Assembly: GCF_013911755.1 (NCBI RefSeq)
Contig: NZ_JACESP010000004.1
Coordinates: 1 to 64,000, forward strand
Origin: Sphingosinicella sp.
GTDB lineage: Bacteria; Pseudomonadota; Alphaproteobacteria; Sphingomonadales; Sphingomonadaceae
Direction: 5' to 3'
Length of the DNA stretch: 64,000 nt
Shown: one piece after another, positions 23,153-31,135 of the stretch
How positions within the stretch are numbered: the stretch's first letter is position 1
How the letters are laid out: each line of letters begins with the position of its first letter
The notes under the pieces: model-generated
Database searches by the model: none
What the model saw: only the letters and a program-made list of their open reading frames with translations
What the model was told of the DNA's origin: nothing
Made by a program: the position numbers and the translations under genes

Positions 23153-24595
23153 TTACTCGGCAGCGACAGCTTCGCCGTAGCCGATCATCGCTTTCGTCTC
23201 GAGGAACTCGCCGAACGCATGGTCGCCCCATTCGCGGCCGTTACCCGATTGTTTGTAGCCGCCGAACGGCGCCATCAGGTCGCTGCCCGCGCCATTGATG
23301 ATGACCTGCCCGGCGCGCAGCTGCGACGCGATCTCGCGCGCCTTCTCGATATCCTTCGCCTGCACGTAGGCAGCGAGGCCGTAGACGGTGTCGTTGCCCT
23401 CTTCGATCGCGCGGTCGAGGCTGTCGTAGCCGAGAATGGAGACGACGGGCCCGAAGATCTCCTCGCGCGCCACCGTCATGTCGTTGGTGACGTTGGCGAA
23501 AACCGTGGGCTTCACGTAATAGCCGGTTTCCAGCCCCTCGGGCTTGCCGGTGCCGCCCGCTACGAGCTCGGCGCCTTCGTCGATGCCCTTCTGGATGAGG
23601 CCCTGGATCTTGGTCCACTGCAGCTCGGAAACGACCGGCCCCATGCGCGCATTGCCGTTGGGGTCGCCCGGCGCCCATGCCTCGGCGGTCGCCTTCGCCA
23701 CTGCCTTCGCCTCGTCCATGCGGCCCTGCGGCACGAACATGCGCGTCGGCGCGTTGCACGACTGGCCGGAGTTGTTGAAGACATGCGCGACGCCCCGCTT
23801 CACCGCATCGCCGAAGCCGTCATCGTCGACCAGAATGTTGGGCGACTTGCCGCCAAGCTCCTGCGCGACGCGCTTCACGGTCGGCGCGGCGGCCTTGGCG
23901 ACTTCGATACCCGCGCGCGTCGAACCGGTGAAGCTCACCATGTCGACGTCCGGGTGCGACGAGATCGCCGCGCCCACGGTCGGCCCGTCGCCGTTCACGA
24001 GATTGTAGACGCCCTTCGGAACGCCCGCCGCGTGCAGGATCTCGGTCCACAGCCACGCCGAGAACGGCGCGATTTCGGAAGGCTTCAGCACCATCGTGCA
24101 GCCCGTCGCAAGCGCGGGCGCAACCTTGCAGGCGATCTGGTTGATCGGCCAGTTCCACGGCGTGATGAACCCGCACACGCCGATCGGCTCCTTCGCGATC
24201 ATCGTCGTGCCGCGCGGCTCGTGGAACCTGTAGGTCTTCAGCACCTCGATCGCGGTGTGCAGATGGCCCGCGCCGATCGCGGCCTGCGCGCTCTTCGCAA
24301 GCCACGCGGGCGCGCCCATTTCCTCGGTAATCGCCTCGGCCATCTCGCCGCTGCGCTTTGTGTATTCGGCGAGGATCGCCTGCAGAAGCTCGAGCCGCTC
24401 GGCGCGGCTGGTGCGCGAGAAGCTGTGGAACGCGGCCTTCGCGGCCTTCACCGCGCGGTCGACATCCTCCGCGGAGCCGAGGCTGATGCGCCCGGCGACG
24501 GCTTCGGTCGCGGGGTTGAGCACGTCGAGCGTTTTCGCGTCGCCCGCGGGATCGACCCATTCGCCATTGATGTAGAATTTCAGATAGTCGCGCAT
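23153..24595 (-). CDS. Aldehyde dehydrogenase family protein
   Basis: A 480-aa NAD(P)+-dependent aldehyde dehydrogenase. The catalytic Glu lies in QELGGKSPNI and the catalytic Cys in NNSGQSCNAPTRM; the NAD-binding FTGSTRAG motif is also present. Length and motifs are complete. Aldehyde specificity cannot be deduced. It is a single transcription unit. Confidence 0.93.
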   Translation of the reverse strand: MRDYLKFYINGEWVDPAGDAKTLDVLNPATEAVAGRISLGSAEDVDRAVKAAKAAFHSFSRTSRAERLELLQAILAEYTKRSGEMAEAITEEMGAPAWLAKSAQAAIGAGHLHTAIEVLKTYRFHEPRGTTMIAKEPIGVCGFITPWNWPINQIACKVAPALATGCTMVLKPSEIAPFSAWLWTEILHAAGVPKGVYNLVNGDGPTVGAAISSHPDVDMVSFTGSTRAGIEVAKAAAPTVKRVAQELGGKSPNILVDDDGFGDAVKRGVAHVFNNSGQSCNAPTRMFVPQGRMDEAKAVAKATAEAWAPGDPNGNARMGPVVSELQWTKIQGLIQKGIDEGAELVAGGTGKPEGLETGYYVKPTVFANVTNDMTVAREEIFGPVVSILGYDSLDRAIEEGNDTVYGLAAYVQAKDIEKAREIASQLRAGQVIINGAGSDLMAPFGGYKQSGNGREWGDHAFGEFLETKAMIGYGEAVAAE

Positions 24596-24667
24596 GTGAA
24601 GCTCCTCCTCGGGGGTTTGGGAGACTCCTAGCGCGATTCGGGTGCGTTCCGCATCCCCTTGGGAGTG

Positions 24668-27385
24668 TCAGGCCGCCCCATCCCGTGGCCTGGCGAAGGC
24701 AAGCCGCAGCTGCTTTTCCGCCTCGATGATCGCGAGCATCACGGCGCCCACGCCCACGACGAGCAAGCCCTCGCGCAGCGGCACCGCCGCGGTTCCGAAA
24801 ATCCGCTGCAACACGGGAACGTACGTGATCGCGAACTGCGCCGCGGTGACGAGCCCGACCATCGCCCAGGTGACCCGCGTGCCGCGCACCAGCCGCCAGC
24901 TGAGCGATGTCCCCCGCAGGTTGCGGATATAGAACAGATGGAAGATCTCCATCACGACAAGCGTGTTGACCGCGATCGTGCGCGCGGTTTCGACGGAATG
25001 CCCCCGCTCCACGGCGTAGCCGTACATGCCGAGCACGCCCGCGAGGAACAGTCCCGATACGAGCACGATGTGCCAGATGAAGGCGCGCGTCAGCAGCGGC
25101 TCGCTGCGCGGCCGCGGCGGCCGGCGCATGGTGGCCGCGTCGGCAGGCTCGAAGGCGAGCGCGAGGCCGAGCGTGACATCCGTCACCATGTTGACCCAGA
25201 GGATCTGGATCGGCGTGACCGGCAGCGCGAGGCCGAACAGCAGCGCGAAGATGATCGTGACGGCTTCGCCCGCGTTGGTGGGCAGCGTCCAGCTGATCAC
25301 CTTGCGGATGTTTTCGTAGACCGTACGCCCCTCGCGCACGGCGGCGGCGATCGAGGCGAAATTGTCGTCCGCGAGCACCAGGCTCGCCGCCTCCTTCGCC
25401 GCCTCGCTGCCCTTGCAGCCCATGGCGATTCCGGCGTCGGCACGCTTCAGGGCGGGCGCATCGTTCACGCCGTCTCCCGTCATCGCGACGGTGAGGCCGC
25501 GCGCCTGAAGCGCCATCACCAGCCGCAGCTTGTGCTCGGGGCTGGTGCGCGCGAACACGTCGACGTCGAGCACGGCGTCGGCAAGCGCAGCATCGTCCAA
25601 CCGATCAAGATCGGTGCCCGTCAGCACGCGTGCGGGATTGGCGAGACCGACGTGGCGGCCGATCGCCGCTGCCGTGCCCGCATGATCCCCGGTGATCATC
25701 TTGACGCGAATTCCCGCGGCCCGACACTCCGCCACGGCAGCGACGGCCTCGGGCCGCGGCGGATCGATGAGACCGACGAGGCCCAACATGACGAGTGCAT
25801 CATCGAGATCGCCGGACTCCAGCGTCGTTTGCCCCGGACCGGCGCGGCGCATCGCGAAGGCGAGCACGCGCTCGCCACTGCTGGCGATGCGTTCGGCCTC
25901 GGCGCGCCAATAGGCGCGGTCGATCGGCTGCTCGTCGGTGCCGTCGAATTCGGTCCCGCACATCGCTACGATCCGCTCGGGCGCGCCCTTCACATAGATG
26001 ACGCCGCCGCTGCCGGTGCGATTGAGCGTCGCCATGAAGCGGTGCCGCGCATCGAATGGAAGCACGTCGCTGCGCGGCGCCTGATGCCGCAGCGCTTGCC
26101 AGTCGACGCCGATCTTCGCGGCGAAAGCCAGCAGCGCGGCTTCCATCGGATCGCCCTCCGCGCTCCAGGTGCCTTCCTGATGCCGAAGGCCCGCGTCGTT
26201 GCACGCCGCTGCGGCGCGGGCGAGTGCCTGAAGTCCCGGATGATCCTCTTCCGCCGCGGATGTTCCGTTCAGCGTCAGCTTGCCGGTCGGCGCATAGCCG
26301 TCGCCCTCGAGCAAGAAAGTGCGACGATCGACGGAGGCGGAGGCGGCCATCATCTCGTTTCGCGTCAGCGTGCCCGTCTTGTCGGTGCAGATCACCGAGA
26401 CGGCGCCCAATGTTTCGATCGCCGGAAGGTGGCGCACGATGGCATTCCGCCGCGCCATGGCCTGGACGCCCACGGCGAGCGTGATCGTGAGCACGGCCGG
26501 CAGACCCTCGGGGATCGCTGCGACCGACAGGCCCACCACGATCATGAACATCTCGGCAAAGTCGCGCCCGGCAACGAGCGAGCCGTAAAGCAGCAGCAGC
26601 GCGGCGATGAACAGGATGAACAGAGTCAGCCAGCGCGCGAATACATCCATCTGGCGAACGAGCGGCGTGGTGAGCGGTTCGACCTGCGAGAGCAGTCCGC
26701 TGACCCGTCCGATCTCGGTCGCCGCGCCGGTTGCCACCACGACGCCGCGTCCGAGACCGCTTGTCACCAGCGTACCGCTGAACGCCATGCCCGTGCGATC
26801 GCCGAGCGGGACCTCGGCAGCCACCGGATCGCTGTGCTTCTCGACCGGCACGGATTCCCCGGTGAGGACCGCTTCCTGCACGGCAAGGCCGCGTGCTCGG
26901 AAAAGCCGGATATCGGCGGGAACGCGGTCGCCCGCATCCAGGAGAACGACATCGCCCGGTACCAGGTCTTCGGCCGCAATGGTCAGGCGCGTGCCGCCAC
27001 GCAGCACATTCGCGCGCGGGGCGAGCATCTCGCGGATCGCATCCATCGCGCGTTCGGCACGCCCTTCCTGGATGAAGCCGATGACGGCGTTCGCGAGCAC
27101 GACCGCAAGAATGACCCCGGCGTCGCTGGCGTGCCCGAGCCCCGCCGTCAGCACAGCGGCGGCGATCAGCACGTAGATCAGGATATTGTTGAACTGCGCA
27201 AGAAACCGCCGCAGCGCGCTTCGGCCCGGTGGTACGGGCAAGCGGTTCGCACCGAACGCCGCCCGTCGTCGCTCCGTGTCCGCGTTCGACAGGCCGAGTT
27301 CGGAACTGCCGACATACGCGAGCATCTCGGCGGCGCTCGCCGCATGAGGGGAGGGATGGGTCGGCGCCGGACGGTCCACGGCCAC
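24668..27385 (-). CDS. P2-type cation-transporting ATPase
   Basis: A 905-aa P-type ATPase of the Ca2+/P2A-like group. It shows an N-terminal cation-ATPase domain (GLSNADTERRRAAFGANRL), the TGES actuator motif (VLTGESVPVEKH), the phosphorylation site DKTGTLTRNEM, the hinge MTGDGVNDAPALKRADAGIAM and about ten transmembrane helices. The metal is probably Ca2+ or Mn2+ by family. The GTG at 27385 gives a full N-terminal domain, but it is only about 12 nt from a terminator hairpin. The true start could be the ATG at 27325. Confidence 0.88.
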   Translation of the reverse strand: MAVDRPAPTHPSPHAASAAEMLAYVGSSELGLSNADTERRRAAFGANRLPVPPGRSALRRFLAQFNNILIYVLIAAAVLTAGLGHASDAGVILAVVLANAVIGFIQEGRAERAMDAIREMLAPRANVLRGGTRLTIAAEDLVPGDVVLLDAGDRVPADIRLFRARGLAVQEAVLTGESVPVEKHSDPVAAEVPLGDRTGMAFSGTLVTSGLGRGVVVATGAATEIGRVSGLLSQVEPLTTPLVRQMDVFARWLTLFILFIAALLLLYGSLVAGRDFAEMFMIVVGLSVAAIPEGLPAVLTITLAVGVQAMARRNAIVRHLPAIETLGAVSVICTDKTGTLTRNEMMAASASVDRRTFLLEGDGYAPTGKLTLNGTSAAEEDHPGLQALARAAAACNDAGLRHQEGTWSAEGDPMEAALLAFAAKIGVDWQALRHQAPRSDVLPFDARHRFMATLNRTGSGGVIYVKGAPERIVAMCGTEFDGTDEQPIDRAYWRAEAERIASSGERVLAFAMRRAGPGQTTLESGDLDDALVMLGLVGLIDPPRPEAVAAVAECRAAGIRVKMITGDHAGTAAAIGRHVGLANPARVLTGTDLDRLDDAALADAVLDVDVFARTSPEHKLRLVMALQARGLTVAMTGDGVNDAPALKRADAGIAMGCKGSEAAKEAASLVLADDNFASIAAAVREGRTVYENIRKVISWTLPTNAGEAVTIIFALLFGLALPVTPIQILWVNMVTDVTLGLALAFEPADAATMRRPPRPRSEPLLTRAFIWHIVLVSGLFLAGVLGMYGYAVERGHSVETARTIAVNTLVVMEIFHLFYIRNLRGTSLSWRLVRGTRVTWAMVGLVTAAQFAITYVPVLQRIFGTAAVPLREGLLVVGVGAVMLAIIEAEKQLRLAFARPRDGAA

Positions 27386-27396
27386 CCCGATAACGC

Positions 27397-27425
27397 AAAA
27401 AGGCGCCCCGGAGGGCGCCTTTTTT
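27397..27425 (-). terminator. Strong intrinsic terminator beside tRNA fragment
   Basis: A perfect 8-bp stem (AGGCGCCC at 27401-27408 with GGGCGCCT at 27413-27420, CGGA loop) is flanked by A and T runs on both sides, so it can act in either direction. It lies 21 nt past the CCA end of the tRNA remnant and most likely was the natural terminator of the intact tRNA-fMet gene. Confidence 0.85.
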
Positions 27426-27445
27426 GTGCGTATCGGCAGAAAGGT

Positions 27446-27490
27446 TGGTTGCGGGAGCAGGATTTGAACCTGCGACCTTCAGGTTATGAG
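27446..27490 (-). repeat. attL: 3' fragment of initiator tRNA-fMet
   Basis: Read on the minus strand, the 45 nt run from the CAU anticodon loop (CTCATAA) through the variable loop and T-arm (GGTTCAAATCC) to CCCGCAACCA. The acceptor end ending in ...GCA-ACCA, which would place A72 against C1, indicates initiator rather than elongator tRNA-Met. The D-arm and 5' half are missing: beyond 27490 the sequence no longer fits a tRNA. This is the footprint of integration into the 3' half of the tRNA, so it marks the left boundary of the element. Confidence 0.85.
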
Positions 27491-27675
27491 ATAGCTACGG
27501 GGCGATTTTCACGGTCTTGGACGACTTACTCCAGCGATGGATATTGCACCATATATTTCTGTTTTTATTGATTTATTTTTGCCATCCCTTTACGATGATG
27601 AACGATCAGGAACGACGCAATTTCCTCCCGATTGATTCCGATTTGATTCCGGATGTTCCGGAAAAGCCGAGGTGG

Positions 27676-28866
27676 ATGATGGTCAAAATCACGAAGCGTG
27701 CGGTCGATGCAGCCGCCCCTGCTGACAAGGAATTCTTCCTGTGGGATGATGAACTGAAAGGCTTTGGCCTGCGCATCTATCCCACCGGCCGAAAGATGTA
27801 CCTCGCCCAGTTCCGGGCCGGCGGGCGCCTGCGGCGGGTCAATATCGGGCTTCATGGCGCCCTAACCCCTGACCAGGCCAGAACCGAGGCGATGAAGCAT
27901 TTGTCGGAAGTCCGGTTGGGCGGTGATCCGGCCAGCGTCCGCGATCGCAAAAAGGCCTCGCCCACAATGAAAGAATTCGGGCAGCGCTTCCTTGACGAAC
28001 ATGTTGCCATCCACTGCAAGGCAACCACACAGGCCGAATACAAGCGGTCTGTTGAATTGTTCATCAATCCCAAGCTCGGGTCACATCGCCTGATCGACGT
28101 GACCCGCGCCGACATCGTCGCTCTCCACGCCTCGATGAAGGACAAGCCCTATCAAGCCAATCGTACCTTGGGCGTATTGTCTGTCATGTTCACGATCGCC
28201 AACGACTGGGAAGTGTTGACTGACGGAACCAACCCCTGCTGGAAGGTCAAGCGATACAAGGAAGTGAAGCGCGAGCGTTATTTGACGGAAGATGAGCTCG
28301 CGCGCCTGGGACAGGTTTTACGTGACGCGACCAGCGAACCTGAAGCCGTCAACTGCATTCGCCTCCTGCTGCTCACCGGATGCCGCCTCGGCGAGATCCA
28401 GACGCTCAAATGGGAGTATGTCGATCGCAAGGCAGGCGTCCTGCGACTGCCGGATTCGAAGACAGGCGCCAAACTCGTGCCGGTGGGCGATTCCGTGTTC
28501 GAGGTCCTGGATGGCATCAAGAAAATCGACAAGAACCCTTATGTCATCACAGGCTATGTCGAGGGGCGGCATTTGACCGACATGCAGCACCCTTGGCGAC
28601 GCATCCGCAAACGAGCACGTCTGGAGGATGTACGCATTCATGATCTACGTCACAGCTTTGCTTCGGATGCGCTCGAACTCGGTGAAGACCTGACGATGAT
28701 CGGCAAGCTTTTGGGCCACACCCAGGTCCAGACGACGGCCCGCTACGCTCATCTCAAAACGGCCCCAGTCAGGACGGCGGCGAACTCCGTTTCAGCTGCG
28801 ATCGCGATGGCGCTCACCAAGCCTGTCCAAGCCAGCAATGATTCGGAGCAGGAAGAAGCAGCCTGA
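27676..28866 (+). CDS. Tyrosine recombinase/integrase (DUF4102 N-terminus)
   Basis: About 396 aa. An N-terminal arm-binding DUF4102-type domain (KITKRAVDAAAPADKEFFLWDDELKGFGLRI, in pieces) is followed by a SAM-like core-binding domain and the catalytic domain. Catalytic residues are visible: Arg in LTGCRLGEIQ, Lys in PDSKTGAK, HDLRHSF (HxxR), GHTQVQTTARYAH with the Tyr nucleophile in ARYAH. It lies about 185 nt from the tRNA-fMet fragment and reads away from it. An in-frame extension to 27517 exists, but the ATG at 27676, preceded by GAGG, matches the family N-terminus. Confidence 0.92.
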   Translation: MMVKITKRAVDAAAPADKEFFLWDDELKGFGLRIYPTGRKMYLAQFRAGGRLRRVNIGLHGALTPDQARTEAMKHLSEVRLGGDPASVRDRKKASPTMKEFGQRFLDEHVAIHCKATTQAEYKRSVELFINPKLGSHRLIDVTRADIVALHASMKDKPYQANRTLGVLSVMFTIANDWEVLTDGTNPCWKVKRYKEVKRERYLTEDELARLGQVLRDATSEPEAVNCIRLLLLTGCRLGEIQTLKWEYVDRKAGVLRLPDSKTGAKLVPVGDSVFEVLDGIKKIDKNPYVITGYVEGRHLTDMQHPWRRIRKRARLEDVRIHDLRHSFASDALELGEDLTMIGKLLGHTQVQTTARYAHLKTAPVRTAANSVSAAIAMALTKPVQASNDSEQEEAA

Positions 28867-28959
28867 CCGCCAGCGAGATATACATTTTGCGTTGGAATAG
28901 GCCCATGGCCAGCCCCGATCGCACCTCATCGAACGAGAAGGCCTGATGGCGCCTTCGGG

Positions 28960-29424
28960 TCACGAAAACTGAGCGTAATGATGATAGCCGATTTCCAGCG
29001 CTTTGCGCTTCGCCCCTTCATACCATTCGGTGACATTTTCGTATCGGCAGTCGATTGGATCCTCCACCTGTCCGTCGGGCTGAAGAATTGCAGGCAAATC
29101 ATTGCGGCCATCATCCACGCCGTCCACCGTCCAGGGATGAAGATATCCGTCACCGCTGATTGACCAGCCCATCACTGCCTTCTTGTAATATCCGCCGACC
29201 TCGTTTTCTGATGCCCACCAAATTCCCAGCACATATGTCTCTGGAGCTGCGGGGACAAAGGATTGAGGGGTCCGGACAAGGGCCCTGTCCCATTGTGCCT
29301 CGTCGATGATGATTTCTTCATCCGAGTTTCGTAAAAATATCTGTACGCTGCCGTTCCCTAAATCCTTAACCGATCCGACATCCGCGACGGCATATTGCTT
29401 CTTGTCATTTCCGGAAAAGAACAC
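28960..29424 (-). CDS. Hypothetical protein downstream of DUF6035 gene
   Basis: A 154-aa acidic, soluble-looking protein with no recognised domain. The GTG start at 29424 is supported by AGGGAG upstream. It lies 22 nt after the DUF6035-like gene on the same strand and is probably co-transcribed, so the two may form a small accessory unit. Its composition is less GC-biased than the chromosomal genes and it is rich in Trp/Tyr in the C-terminal half. No function is assigned. Confidence 0.65.
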   Translation of the reverse strand: MFFSGNDKKQYAVADVGSVKDLGNGSVQIFLRNSDEEIIIDEAQWDRALVRTPQSFVPAAPETYVLGIWWASENEVGGYYKKAVMGWSISGDGYLHPWTVDGVDDGRNDLPAILQPDGQVEDPIDCRYENVTEWYEGAKRKALEIGYHHYAQFS

Positions 29425-29446
29425 TCCCGATCACTCCCTGTTACGT

Positions 29447-30889
29447 TCAAAATAAGCTATCCCGATACCGCTCTACCGCCGTTGCCACACGATCGGATAT
29501 TTCAGGAAACAGGAAATCCATCAACGTCCTGACGCTGTCCTCTGGCTGAAACACCGGATCGTCGCGCTTGATACGACTGAATATCCCTTCGGCTCCCTTC
29601 AGTCTCTCACGCCATTTGCCGCTGCTATCCTGTTTGTTCAGAAGATCGACATGACCGTAAGCATCGACCGCGCTATAAAAAGCGATGAACAGACTTGGAT
29701 AAGCCTCCGCGACCTGATGCGCGACCTGCACCAGCTTGGAGAATTTGTAACCCACCGGCTTTCCATCCCGCGCACTGTAGAGCGCGGATAGCATGACTCG
29801 CGTGGCTTCGTGGCTGTCGGGAAATTCGGGCAGATCTATCCCCCGACGTTCATATCGTTCCCGCAATTGCTCCCAGGTCGCACGATTTTCCGGCGTGTGG
29901 CGAAACGATCGGCCATGCTCCATCCAGAATTCGTGGAGGTCGGCCTGATCGATACGTATCGCCATGACCTTGGCATCATCGGCCTCCTTCTGGATCGCTG
30001 CGCGCAATCCGGCCTCGGCTGCCTGAAAGTCGAACAGGAAAAGCCGCTGCCCCTCCCGGTCCTGCGTAAGGTCAGCGAAGGCCACCACCTTCTCTTCCCA
30101 GGCATCAGTAACCTGCGCGCCGTCCCTGACCGGGATCCGATGATGGCAGCGAATGTGGAAGATGCCAGTCCGTTCGGAAAGTTCGGTCGTTTCCTCATCA
30201 ACGATGAAAATATTGGAATTGTTGGAATAGAGCAGATCGTCTGTGGTGAGACGTCGATAGCCGGCATCGAAAGACCCAAACACCCAGACCAGCAGACCTC
30301 CCTCACTTCGATAGAAGGAGCGGCGCCCGGCGACTACGCTGAGGAAGGTCGTGGAAAGTTGCACCTCGAACGCGATCTTGCCTTGCGGATGTGCGGCCTG
30401 AACATCCGGCCGCCGGAAGCGCCTCGAATCGGTGCCTTTCCAGTTCCGTTCAACCGCAATGTCAGAAAAGACAATATCCGCCCTCAGGCTGCGCTCAATC
30501 AGGCTCTTGATATGTTTGTGCGGCGCGCTCTCGCGCAGGCCATGATATTTCCGCGCCGTGATCTCTTCCGCCGTCAGTGCCGATCGGGTTTTTGCGGAAC
30601 AGGATTCGTCTTCCTCCGATCGATGCCGAAAGAAAAACCGCTTATCCGGCGTCGACACAAGATAGACGGGCGTGAGGCATTCCGAGCAAAGGTAGCGCGG
30701 ACTGCCGCTGTTCATACGCTCCACGATCTGGACCCGGTTGTCGACCAGATCCTGATAGAACTGGCCGCCTATGACGGCCTTGGCGTTCGGAATCTCGCCG
30801 AGGTCAAGATCGATGACCTGATCGATCTGCGCATCCTCGACAGGCGTCGCATAGTCATAGCCCTCTACCGTCACGTTGTTCAGCCGCAT
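29447..30889 (-). CDS. DUF6035/CoiA-like putative nuclease
   Basis: A 480-aa protein. A zinc-ribbon-like region (CSEC at residues 68-71, then FRHR and ESC near 89-97) is followed by a PD-(D/E)xK-type core: RRPDVQ at about 160-165 and FEVQLS at about 174-179. CoiA-family and DUF6035 proteins combine exactly these parts, and some are found in accessory or defence loci. The rest (residues 240-480) is helical with no known motif. DNA cleavage is inferred from the fold and not shown. The hypothetical gene at 28960-29424 follows closely. Confidence 0.7.
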   Translation of the reverse strand: MRLNNVTVEGYDYATPVEDAQIDQVIDLDLGEIPNAKAVIGGQFYQDLVDNRVQIVERMNSGSPRYLCSECLTPVYLVSTPDKRFFFRHRSEEDESCSAKTRSALTAEEITARKYHGLRESAPHKHIKSLIERSLRADIVFSDIAVERNWKGTDSRRFRRPDVQAAHPQGKIAFEVQLSTTFLSVVAGRRSFYRSEGGLLVWVFGSFDAGYRRLTTDDLLYSNNSNIFIVDEETTELSERTGIFHIRCHHRIPVRDGAQVTDAWEEKVVAFADLTQDREGQRLFLFDFQAAEAGLRAAIQKEADDAKVMAIRIDQADLHEFWMEHGRSFRHTPENRATWEQLRERYERRGIDLPEFPDSHEATRVMLSALYSARDGKPVGYKFSKLVQVAHQVAEAYPSLFIAFYSAVDAYGHVDLLNKQDSSGKWRERLKGAEGIFSRIKRDDPVFQPEDSVRTLMDFLFPEISDRVATAVERYRDSLF

Positions 30890-31135
30890 AACGACAAACT
30901 ATCATCAGGCGCCCTCAGAACAAGTCAGGAACGATAGCGCTGTTGGAATTCGGTGATGACTGAATCGCTGGCCGATGTGCCATGCGCCGGTTAGAGATTT
31001 TCGTGCCTAGGTTTGGGCGATCATGAGCGTAGTGCAACAGGATAGCCACCATCATCGGCATCAGCACCACAGACTTGCTCTCGTACAGGGCTCTCGCGGC
31101 CTCCCCGCGGGTTCGGAGTCCCTGCTAAAACCCCG
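30890..31135. other. Intergenic region without a gene
   Basis: This 246-bp stretch lies between the DUF6035-like and subtilase genes. No credible coding frame, hairpin terminator or repeat stands out. It probably holds the promoter of the DUF6035 gene. Confidence 0.4.

Noticed and set aside
27446-27520. A complete tRNA gene next to the integrase
   Set aside because: Only the 3' 45 nt fit a tRNA; beyond 27490 no D-arm or acceptor 5' strand can be formed.
24659-27571. A 970-aa plus-strand frame over the P-type ATPase
   Set aside because: It is the antisense image of an ATPase with all motifs intact; Arg/His/Asp-rich composition is typical of shadows in GC-rich DNA.
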